From positions 1-14,762 of the forward strand of contig CAJWIC010000014.1 of assembly GCA_913040905.1 (NCBI GenBank): a DNA stretch of 14,762 bases. Reading direction: 5' to 3'. Numbering within the stretch: position 1 is the first letter of the stretch; each line of letters starts with the position of its first letter. Shown here in pieces: positions 1 to 6,767 of this stretch. The notes under the pieces were generated by a model. The model did no database searches. It had not been told where the DNA came from and saw only the letters and a program-made list of their open reading frames with translations. Source of the DNA: an uncultured Synechococcus sp. GTDB lineage: Bacteria > Cyanobacteriota > Cyanobacteriia > PCC-6307 > Cyanobiaceae. The position numbers and the translations under genes were made by a program.

Positions 1-1161
1 GATCCCTATCGCGGAGGGAAAAAAGAAATTATCGATTTCGATAGGAATCACTGGGCGATGAGTCAAGGGGATCTGCCTGATGTGGACGGGGAATCTGTGC
101 GCCCTCTCCTCAGGTCTGGTGTCCGTGAGATTTATTCCACGCGATATGCCTACGCTGCCCTGAAAAAGGATGGGTCGGTTGTTACATGGGGTCTCGTTGA
201 TTCTGGAGGAGAAGCGTCTCAGGTTGAAAGCCGCCTGAAAGGAAATGTTGTGTCAATTGCGGCAAGTCGATACGCCTTTGCTGCACTTCTGAAGAACGGT
301 TCCATTGTGACCTGGGGCGATCCAGAAGCTCAGCGGATGACAGCGGAAACAAGAAGGGCCTTGCGACGTGGTCAATTCCAATCAGTGACTGCCAACCGTT
401 ATGGCTTTGCGGCTTTGGGGGTTGATGGGAATGTTGTGAGTTGGGGGACGACAAGTTCAGAACGTAACCCTGGCTCTGACTATCTGATCGATACAACAGA
501 TGTTCAGGAGAGCCTTTCTGAAGGGGTTGTGGAGGTGTTTTCATCTGGTTATGCATTTGCGGCCCTGAAGGAGGATGGATCTGTTGTGGCCTGGGGAGAC
601 TCCATCAAGGGTGGAGACACCAAAGTGGTCGATCGTGAGCTCAGTTCTGGGGTTGTCGCATTGGCCACTCCATTTACGGATGTATCGACGTTCAAGGTTG
701 ACGATGATCAGGTCATCTCAATCATTGACTTTGATCTGTCAATTCTCGGCCGGGATTCTGCAGATCATCTCGTGTTGGCTGGCCTGGCACAGGTGTCTGG
801 TAAGGGCAACAACCTTGCAAACCGTATTGAAGGGAACCGCGCCAATAATCAGTTGTCCGGCCGTCAAGGTGATGACACCCTGATCGGTGGAGCAGGCGAT
901 GACGTTCTCAGAGGTGGCTCAGGTGATGATCATTTGATTGGTGGCGAGGGTGCTGACCGTTTTGAGTTGTCGACGGGTCACGATGTGGTTCGTGATTTCA
1001 ATCCGATTGAAGGCGATTTAATTGAAGTTGCTGATCCAGACCTGGTCCGCTTCAGTCCTTCCAGTCTCGGTGTGACGTTATCCCTGGAGGGAAGCAGGGG
1101 GTCATTGCTTTTGGAATCGGTTTCGTCTGAGGAGTTGATTGGCTACGACATCGTTGTCTGA
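1..1161 (+). CDS. Partial RTX-type secreted protein with RCC1-like repeats (5' end outside window)
   Basis: The frame is open to base 1, so the first ATG (58) is probably internal and this is the C-terminal 386 residues of a longer protein. Counting from that ATG, four repeats of about 42-50 residues are centred on aromatic-Ala-Ala-Leu ... DGSVVTWG cores (near residues 30-45, 72-87, 115-130, 165-180). They resemble the RCC1-like repeats of large marine Synechococcus surface proteins. Residues about 250-300 carry glycine/aspartate nonapeptides (GDDTLIGG, GDDVLRGG, GDDHLIGG), the calcium-binding beta-roll of type I-secreted RTX proteins, followed by a short C-terminal segment that would hold the secretion signal. 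The role is inferred to be an extracellular or surface protein; no catalytic domain is visible. Sampled 60-base lines have about 45-55% GC, against about 63-67% in sampled lines of later genes, which fits acquisition or relaxed composition. Its 3' end overlaps the convergent S9 peptidase by 19 bases. No type I exporter gene is in the window. Confidence 0.85.
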   Translation, partial: DPYRGGKKEIIDFDRNHWAMSQGDLPDVDGESVRPLLRSGVREIYSTRYAYAALKKDGSVVTWGLVDSGGEASQVESRLKGNVVSIAASRYAFAALLKNGSIVTWGDPEAQRMTAETRRALRRGQFQSVTANRYGFAALGVDGNVVSWGTTSSERNPGSDYLIDTTDVQESLSEGVVEVFSSGYAFAALKEDGSVVAWGDSIKGGDTKVVDRELSSGVVALATPFTDVSTFKVDDDQVISIIDFDLSILGRDSADHLVLAGLAQVSGKGNNLANRIEGNRANNQLSGRQGDDTLIGGAGDDVLRGGSGDDHLIGGEGADRFELSTGHDVVRDFNPIEGDLIEVADPDLVRFSPSSLGVTLSLEGSRGSLLLESVSSEELIGYDIVV

Positions 1162-3074
1162 CGATCGTCGTTGCAGAGATTGAGATGTTGGCGGAAAAAT
1201 TGTTCCGTCTTTTCCAGTACCTCAATCTGCGTGGCCTGGTTGCGAAATCCATGGCCTTCGTCCTCGAACAGGCTCACCTCCACCGCGATGCCATTGCGTC
1301 GCAGCGCCTCGGCCATGCGTTCGGTCTGTTCCGGCGGCACCACCTTGTCCTGCAGCCCCTGGAAGAACAGCACCGGGCAGCGGATGCGATCTGCATGCAG
1401 CAGTGGTGAGCGTTGCTCATAACGCTTCCTTTGATCGGGCCAGTCGCCCACCAGGCTGTCCAGGTAGCGGGCCTCGAAGCGGTGGCTGTCCTCGGCCATG
1501 GCGGTGAGGTCACAGACGGCATAGCGGCAGGCACCGGCGCGGAACACGTCGCTGAAGCAGAGGGCCGCCAGGGTGGTGAAGCCACCGGCACTGCCCCCTT
1601 CGATGGCGATCTGATCGGGATGGGCACGGCCAGAGACGATCAGGGCGCGCGCTGCAGCGGCGCAGTCCGCCACGTCCACCACGCCCCAGCCTCCCTTGAG
1701 CCGTTCCCGGTACGCCCGGCCGAAACCGGTCGACCCGCCGTAGTTCACGTCCACCACGCCCCAACCGCGGCTGGTCCAGTACTGAATGGCCAGGCTCAGG
1801 CCGCGGCGGGCCATGGCGGTGGGTCCGCTGTGGCTTTTCACCAGAAGTGGAGCAGCTGCTGTTGCGCCTCCTTGCGGTGGGTAATACCAGGCATGGCTGC
1901 GCTCGCCGTCGTGGCCCTCGAACCAGATCGGTTCAGCCACGCTGATGTCCTGCTGAGAGACGGGGTTCTCCAACGCTGGGGTATGGATCCAGGAGCAGGT
2001 CCCATCAGGGGACAGGGACAGTTCCAGCAGCCCCGCCATCGACGTGCTGTTGCTGGCCACGGCCACCGCGCGGCCATCCAGAGCCCGCAGTCCAGCCAGG
2101 TCGTCGTAGGGCTGGTCGATCGTGGTGACCGTGCCGTTCAGGTGCAGGCGTTGCAGCGACCAGCAGCCATCGGCGCAGGTGGCCGCCAGCAGCTGTTCTC
2201 CATCCCAGGCCGTCGTGCTCATGCCGTAGATCCACTGCGGCATCGCTGTTTCGGCGCTCATCGGCCAGGGATGCTCCCAGCTGGTTGCCCCCGGTCTTCG
2301 TCGCTTCAGGTTCCACCAACCCTCGCTGTCCTCCGCCACCAGTAACGACCCGTCCGGCAGCCACTGGGGCTGGAACACCGACACGCCCGCACCACCAGCG
2401 ATCACGCGGGGCTGACGCAGGTCTCCCGATGGGCATAGATCAGCGCACCAGAGCTGACTGCTGTCCCATGGCATGGCCGGTTGCTGCCATTCCACCCAGG
2501 CCAGTTGCTTGCCATCCGGGCTGAGGCAGGCATAGCCGGCGAAGTCGGCCGGCTGATGCAGGAGTGAGGGCTCCTGATCCGTCTGGTCCAGCTCGGCACT
2601 CACCAGTTGATCCACGCCGTTGATCTCGCGGATACCGAGCCAGCGATGGCGGTTCAGATCAAGCAGGCCGTCCGCCAGCTGCCAGTCGCCGTCGCGCGTC
2701 AGCTTGCTGGGCTGCATCAGCGGCTCAGGCCTGTTGGTTCCCAACGGAGGCAGCCGCCAGTCCTGGCGCCACAGGCTTCCGTCGGCGATCCACACCAGAA
2801 CAAGGGTCTCGCCCTCCACGCCGCAGCACAGCACACCCCCGCCGTAGTCATGCACGCGGCTGCGCAGACTGATCGGGGCAGGGGTGAGTTCGGTTGGTTT
2901 CAGCGCCGTGGCGCCGAAGGGGCGGATCAGGGCTGTGGTGCGTCCCTTCTCCTGAGGGCGTTGCTCCAGCCAGAGCAGCCAGATCCGCTGGTCCGGTCCC
3001 TCCAGCAGCTGCGGTTCCTTCAGGCCGGGAAGCCTGCCGACGGCGATCGATGCCGGAAGAGGGGTCGGAGCCAT
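1143..3074 (-). CDS. S9 family (prolyl oligopeptidase-like) serine peptidase
   Basis: A 643-residue protein with a probable N-terminal beta-propeller (about residues 1-390, WD/TolB-like strands such as LSPDGKQLAWVEW) followed by an alpha/beta-hydrolase domain. The catalytic triad is visible: Ser495 in GGSAGG, Asp576 in GLQDKVVPPEQ and His608 in DEGHGFR. The NYGGSTGFGRAYRERL segment is typical of S9 acylaminoacyl/dipeptidyl peptidases. The predicted role is cytoplasmic cleavage of short peptides; the exact specificity cannot be read from sequence. The reading frame stays open upstream to 3176, but the ATG at 3074 is preferred because the upstream part covers the start of the divergent def gene. 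No good Shine-Dalgarno is seen. The 3' end overlaps the RTX gene. Confidence 0.9.
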   Translation of the reverse strand: MAPTPLPASIAVGRLPGLKEPQLLEGPDQRIWLLWLEQRPQEKGRTTALIRPFGATALKPTELTPAPISLRSRVHDYGGGVLCCGVEGETLVLVWIADGSLWRQDWRLPPLGTNRPEPLMQPSKLTRDGDWQLADGLLDLNRHRWLGIREINGVDQLVSAELDQTDQEPSLLHQPADFAGYACLSPDGKQLAWVEWQQPAMPWDSSQLWCADLCPSGDLRQPRVIAGGAGVSVFQPQWLPDGSLLVAEDSEGWWNLKRRRPGATSWEHPWPMSAETAMPQWIYGMSTTAWDGEQLLAATCADGCWSLQRLHLNGTVTTIDQPYDDLAGLRALDGRAVAVASNSTSMAGLLELSLSPDGTCSWIHTPALENPVSQQDISVAEPIWFEGHDGERSHAWYYPPQGGATAAAPLLVKSHSGPTAMARRGLSLAIQYWTSRGWGVVDVNYGGSTGFGRAYRERLKGGWGVVDVADCAAAARALIVSGRAHPDQIAIEGGSAGGFTTLAALCFSDVFRAGACRYAVCDLTAMAEDSHRFEARYLDSLVGDWPDQRKRYEQRSPLLHADRIRCPVLFFQGLQDKVVPPEQTERMAEALRRNGIAVEVSLFEDEGHGFRNQATQIEVLEKTEQFFRQHLNLCNDDRQTTMS

Positions 3075-3123
3075 GCCAGCTGAATCAGGCCAATTACGAT
3101 GCTGTATCAACGCTGGGGTGGTC

Positions 3124-3729
3124 TTGGCCGGGAGTTTTGCGCAGCTGGCCCGAGCGGCTGAACAGTCGAGGGACACGATGTTGGTCCCGAAGACAGCCCT
3201 GGAAACCCCGCCGCTGGAGATTCACACCCTGGGAGCCGAGGTGTTGCGTCAGCCGGCCCGACGGATCGGCAAGGTGACGGAACAGACCCGTGAGCTGGCC
3301 CGCGACATGCTCCGCAGCATGTACACCGCCAAAGGCATCGGCTTGGCGGCACCCCAGGTGGGTGTTCATCAGCAGCTGCTGGTGATTGATCTGGATCTCG
3401 AAAATGCCACCACGCCGCCGCTGGTGCTGATCAATCCCGAGATCAGCTCCGCCAGCGCCACCATCGACACCTACGAGGAGGGCTGTCTGAGCATCCCTGG
3501 CGTGTATCTCGATGTCGTGCGACCCACGGCCATCGAAGTGAGCTTCCGCGATGAGATGGGACGGCCGCGCAAGATGAAGGCCGACGGTCTGATGGCCCGT
3601 TGCATTCAGCACGAAATGGACCATCTCAACGGTGTGCTGTTTGTGGACCGCGTCACTGATGAGGCCGGTCTTCTGAAGGAATTGAAGGATCATGGTTTCC
3701 AGCGCCAGCACGTTCAGAGCGTTTCCTGA
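3124..3729 (+). CDS. def: Peptide deformylase
   Basis: Removes the formyl group from the N-terminal methionine of new proteins at the ribosome, using a bound metal ion. All three family motifs are present: GIGLAAPQVG, EEGCLSIPG (metal-binding Cys) and QHEMDHLNG (two metal-binding His and the catalytic Glu). About 201 residues, with the roughly 30-residue N-terminal extension usual in picocyanobacterial Def. Start choice: TTG at 3124 gives an N-terminus MAGSFAQLARAAE, which matches the MA.SF.QLA pattern I recall from marine homologs. GTG at 3118 is the alternative. An ATG at 3073 is in frame but overlaps the divergent peptidase start, and a possible -10 element (TACGAT, 3095-3100) lies downstream of it. 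The start is therefore uncertain by a few codons; the function is not. Confidence 0.95.
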   Translation: MAGSFAQLARAAEQSRDTMLVPKTALETPPLEIHTLGAEVLRQPARRIGKVTEQTRELARDMLRSMYTAKGIGLAAPQVGVHQQLLVIDLDLENATTPPLVLINPEISSASATIDTYEEGCLSIPGVYLDVVRPTAIEVSFRDEMGRPRKMKADGLMARCIQHEMDHLNGVLFVDRVTDEAGLLKELKDHGFQRQHVQSVS

Positions 3730-3732
3730 TCC

Positions 3733-3930
3733 ATGCCGATGAAGCCCCTGGCCGGATTGTTCCTGGCCCTCGCCTGTGTCCTCGGTATCGCCACCACCGG
3801 CTGTGTGTTCGAACTGGCCTACGGCGATCCCGACCTCGGGGTCTCCACCACCAGTTGGATCCTGGCCCTTGCGGCTCCCGCCACCGTGGCGACCCTGGTG
3901 GTAGCCATTCGCATCAACAAACCGGCCTGA
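3733..3930 (+). CDS. Small two-helix membrane protein, unknown function
   Basis: A 65-residue hydrophobic protein beginning three bases after the def stop, so it is probably translated by coupling with def. Two hydrophobic stretches (about residues 4-27 and 42-60) are separated by a short acidic loop (YGDPDLG), followed by a basic tail ending RINKPA. That suggests a two-pass inner-membrane or thylakoid protein. A Cys after ATTG near residue 24 is not a good lipobox because no Leu/Val sits at -3. A second ATG at residue 3 could be the true start. I do not recognise a named family. Its coding potential is supported by tight packing between def and the DUF3747 gene. Confidence 0.7.
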   Translation: MPMKPLAGLFLALACVLGIATTGCVFELAYGDPDLGVSTTSWILALAAPATVATLVVAIRINKPA

Positions 3931-3987
3931 TTGGGGGCGACTGACGGGGCCAGCACTTTTACGATCCGTCCAGCTCAGCTCCCGGCC

Positions 3988-4542
3988 GTGATCTCTCGTC
4001 TTCTGCCCGCCGCTGCCGGTCTTGCCGTCGGCCTTGCCGCTGCGCCGGCAGCTCTGGCCCAGGGATCGCTGTTCACGGCCGTGCCTGTGGACACGAGCAA
4101 GTTCATCCTTGTGTCGGCACCGATCGGCAGTGGAGAGCGCTCTCAGCTCAACATCTATGAACAACGGTCCGAGAAGCGGCCCTGTTTCGCCGTCAGTGGC
4201 AGTGCACCCGCCGTCGTTGATCCCTTGCTGTCAACCTTTGATTTCACCGGCATCTGCAACCGCTACATCGATGGCAACGGGTATTCCCTGCGCATCGGCG
4301 GTGATGATCTCGGCACCCGTTATCGCCTCACGGTGGTGAACACCGGCAGCGATATGGAGCTGCTGGCTGCCCCCACCCGGGATCGCAGCCAACCCACCTT
4401 TCTTATTGCCAGTACCGGTGGTGCCGGCAGTGACTTCCTCAAATTCAATCTCGAGCCGGGCTGGACCCTGATGCGTCGTGCCTACGGCAAGAAGACCCTT
4501 GGCCATATCTACGTCTATCGCGACAGCGCTCCAGCCCAGTGA
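3988..4542 (+). CDS. DUF3747-type exported protein
   Basis: A 184-residue protein with a Sec signal peptide: a basic start (MISR), an Ala/Leu-rich core, and an AXA cleavage site after residue 24 (AALA then QG). The mature part contains KFILVSAPIGSGERSQLNIY, a Cys at residue 66 (KRPCFAV), FDFTGICNRYIDGNGYSLR with a Cys at 90, and DLGTRYRL. This resembles the cyanobacterial DUF3747 family, recalled from memory and not searched. Cys66 and Cys90 could form a disulfide in the periplasm or thylakoid lumen. The start is the GTG at 3988, since the frame's upstream TTG at 3931 would put 19 non-signal residues before the signal peptide. Function is unknown. Confidence 0.8.
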   Translation: MISRLLPAAAGLAVGLAAAPAALAQGSLFTAVPVDTSKFILVSAPIGSGERSQLNIYEQRSEKRPCFAVSGSAPAVVDPLLSTFDFTGICNRYIDGNGYSLRIGGDDLGTRYRLTVVNTGSDMELLAAPTRDRSQPTFLIASTGGAGSDFLKFNLEPGWTLMRRAYGKKTLGHIYVYRDSAPAQ

Positions 4543-4613
4543 TGCTCGCTCACAACAGGTGTATTCACTCGTTGTCGTGCGTCGTCAGCGTTTCCACACT
4601 GTTAGGAGTCGTC

Positions 4614-4618
4614 AGGAG
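4614..4618 (+). promoter_or_regulatory. Shine-Dalgarno sequence of the 49-residue ORF
   Basis: AGGAG lies six bases before the ATG at 4625, and another AGGAG lies ten bases further up (4604-4608). This fixes the ATG at 4625 rather than the longer frame starting inside the DUF3747 gene. The ATG at 4620 in a different frame stops after two codons. Confidence 0.65.
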
Positions 4619-4624
4619 AATGGG

Positions 4625-4774
4625 ATGAAGTCCACGGTGCTCCATTGGCTCCATTGGTTCGGTGAAGCGATGGTCCATACCCTCGGCTTAGAGCAGGATC
4701 GTCACCTGCAACCACCGCCGATCGGACCACAGCCCTATCGGGATGTGCCGACCAAGCCCATCAGGGATTGGTGA
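4625..4774 (+). CDS. Small hypothetical protein (49 residues)
   Basis: A 49-residue ORF with a good Shine-Dalgarno. The N-terminal half looks amphipathic and is rich in His and Trp (HWLHWFGEAMVHTLGL). The C-terminal half is Pro-rich and polar (QPPPIGPQPYRDVPTKP). No membrane segment or signal peptide is apparent and I do not recognise a family. It is separated by 82 bases from the DUF3747 gene and may have its own transcript. Its last 14 bases overlap the end of the convergent comM gene. Other codon starts upstream in frame would run through the DUF3747 coding region and have no ribosome site. Confidence 0.6.
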   Translation: MKSTVLHWLHWFGEAMVHTLGLEQDRHLQPPPIGPQPYRDVPTKPIRDW

Positions 4775-6305
4775 GGCGGCACGGCTCTCGCGAACCCATC
4801 ACATCGCTGCAGCGGTAGTGGCTGGCCTCTGCCACGGCGTCAGCGCTGACCCTGGTCTCTCCGTTCAGGTCCGCCACGGTCCGTGCGACCCGTAGCAGGC
4901 GGATGCCACTGCGGGTGGAGTAACCCCGATGGGCCACCAGGCGCTCCCACAGCTGGAGCGCTGCTGGTGCAAAGCCACCGCGGTCTCCAAGGGCCGTGGC
5001 CGGCAGCTCCCGGTTGCAGACCCCGCCGGGATTGCGGTCATGCATGCGTTGACGGGCGGCCGCAATCGTCTGCGGTTGCAGCCAGGTTTCATGGCTTGTG
5101 TGGTCCCCCCGCAGGCAGCGACGCATCTCCTCGGCGGGGCGCCGCTCCAGCCGCAGCTGCAGATCCAGACGATCCAGCAGCGGGCCTGACAGCCGCTGCC
5201 AATAGCGCTGACGTTGGCTTTGGCTGCAGCGACAGCCGTGCTCCCGGTCGCCATGCCAGCCACAGGAACAGGGGTTGGTGGCGGCCACCAGAGTGATCGC
5301 GGCTGGAAATGCCGTTTTCAGACGGGCGCGGCTCAGTCTGACCGTCCCCTCCTCCAGGGGCTGGCGCAATTGATCGAGCACGGCCCGTGGGAATTCCGCC
5401 AGCTCATCGAGGAACAACACGCCGCCGTGGGCGAGGCTCAGTTCCCCCGGTCTTGGGTTGCTTCCGCCCCCCAGCAGGGCCGCCGCAGAGCTGCTGTGGT
5501 GCGGTGCCCGGAACGGGCGCTGCAGCTGCATATGCAGTGGTTGCTCCAGCTGGCCGGCCACGGAGTGGATGCGGGTGATGGTGAGGGCCTCATCGGGGCT
5601 GAGCGGGGGTAGCAGCGCGGGCAGCTGTCGGGCCAGGTGGGTTTTGCCGCAACCGGGAGGGCCGACCATCAGCAGGTGGTGACCGCCAGCAGCGGCCAGG
5701 GCCAGGCCCCGACCCGCCAGCCCTTCGGCCTGAATGGATGGAGGCTCTGGGTGCTGCGGCTCCGGTCGGGCCCGGCACACCCGCAGGCAGGGCCGCTCCC
5801 CCTTGAGCTGCTGCACCAGTTGCTTCAGATCGGGGGCGGTGCGCACCACCAGGTCTGGGATCAGAGCCGCTTCATCGGCATTACCCGGCGGCACCACCAG
5901 CGCCTGCGCTCCGTGGCGGGCAGCCAGCTCCGCAATGGCGATCACGCCGCGGCAAGGCCTGAGGCTGCCGTCAAGGCCCAGCTCGCCGGCGCACCAGATG
6001 CCGTGCAGCCGTGGCCGGTCCAGCTGGCCACTGGCCACCAGCAGTCCAAGGGCAATCGGCAGATCAAAGGCGGGACCCTCCTTGCGCAGATCGGCGGGAG
6101 CCAGGTTGATCACCACCCGCACCAGCGGTCCGCGGAAGCCGGAGTTGCGCAGGGCGGATCGCACCCGTTCCCGGGATTCCTGGATCGCCTTGTCCGGTAA
6201 CCCCACCAGCTGAATGCCCGGCAGTCCTGGTGCCAGGTCAACTTCAACGGTGACGGGGTGAGCCTCCAGGCCCTGCAGCGATGCACTGAGACAACGTGCC
6301 AGCAT
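4761..6305 (-). CDS. comM: ComM/YifB family AAA+ ATPase (Mg chelatase-like)
   Basis: A 514-residue protein with the ComM domain order: an N-terminal Lon-like/ChlI-type domain (MLARCLSASLQGLEAHPVTVEVDL, then the GLPDKAIQESRERVRSAL motif), a AAA+ core with Walker A GPPGCGKT (215-222) and Walker B GVLFLDE (295-301), a four-Cys cluster (346, 348, 358, 360) and a C-terminal helical domain with SGIRLLRVARTVADL. ComM is a hexameric helicase that promotes branch migration when donor DNA is integrated during natural transformation; the name Mg chelatase refers only to sequence relatedness. The ATG at 6305 gives the canonical MLARCLS start, and a further in-frame start at 6341 is less likely. The linker before Walker A (IQAEGLAGRGLALAAAGGHH) is diverged from the usual DVKGQ...AKRALEIAAAG. 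Transcribed divergently from the HIT gene with 73 bases between. Confidence 0.9.
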   Translation of the reverse strand: MLARCLSASLQGLEAHPVTVEVDLAPGLPGIQLVGLPDKAIQESRERVRSALRNSGFRGPLVRVVINLAPADLRKEGPAFDLPIALGLLVASGQLDRPRLHGIWCAGELGLDGSLRPCRGVIAIAELAARHGAQALVVPPGNADEAALIPDLVVRTAPDLKQLVQQLKGERPCLRVCRARPEPQHPEPPSIQAEGLAGRGLALAAAGGHHLLMVGPPGCGKTHLARQLPALLPPLSPDEALTITRIHSVAGQLEQPLHMQLQRPFRAPHHSSSAAALLGGGSNPRPGELSLAHGGVLFLDELAEFPRAVLDQLRQPLEEGTVRLSRARLKTAFPAAITLVAATNPCSCGWHGDREHGCRCSQSQRQRYWQRLSGPLLDRLDLQLRLERRPAEEMRRCLRGDHTSHETWLQPQTIAAARQRMHDRNPGGVCNRELPATALGDRGGFAPAALQLWERLVAHRGYSTRSGIRLLRVARTVADLNGETRVSADAVAEASHYRCSDVMGSREPCRLTNP

Positions 6306-6333
6306 TCGGCAGTGGTGTGATGCATGGGGTTGA

Positions 6334-6720
<387 letters not shown>

Positions 6721-6738
6721 GGTCTGCCTCGTCAGAAT

Positions 6739-6767
6739 GACCCCATGACGGTTTCCTCCATGGGGTC
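6739..6767. repeat. Perfect 9-bp inverted repeat over the ABC transporter start codons
   Basis: GACCCCATG (6739-6747) and CATGGGGTC (6759-6767) are exact reverse complements separated by 11 bases. The left arm contains the ATG at 6745 and the right arm contains the in-frame ATG at 6760, so either start would be inside the stem in RNA. It could be an RNA hairpin that limits initiation, or a DNA operator for a dimeric regulator. No U-tract follows, so it is not a typical terminator for the HIT gene. Confidence 0.6.

Noticed and set aside
1413..2345. 310-codon forward ORF inside the S9 peptidase
   Set aside because: It lies opposite an intact catalytic gene, has low-complexity His/Gly/Ala/Gln composition and no recognisable domain; such long antisense frames are expected in GC-rich genes.
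3094..4164. 356-codon reverse ORF across def and the next genes
   Set aside because: It spans three well-supported forward genes and is rich in Gly/His/Gln without motifs, so it is a shadow of their codon bias.
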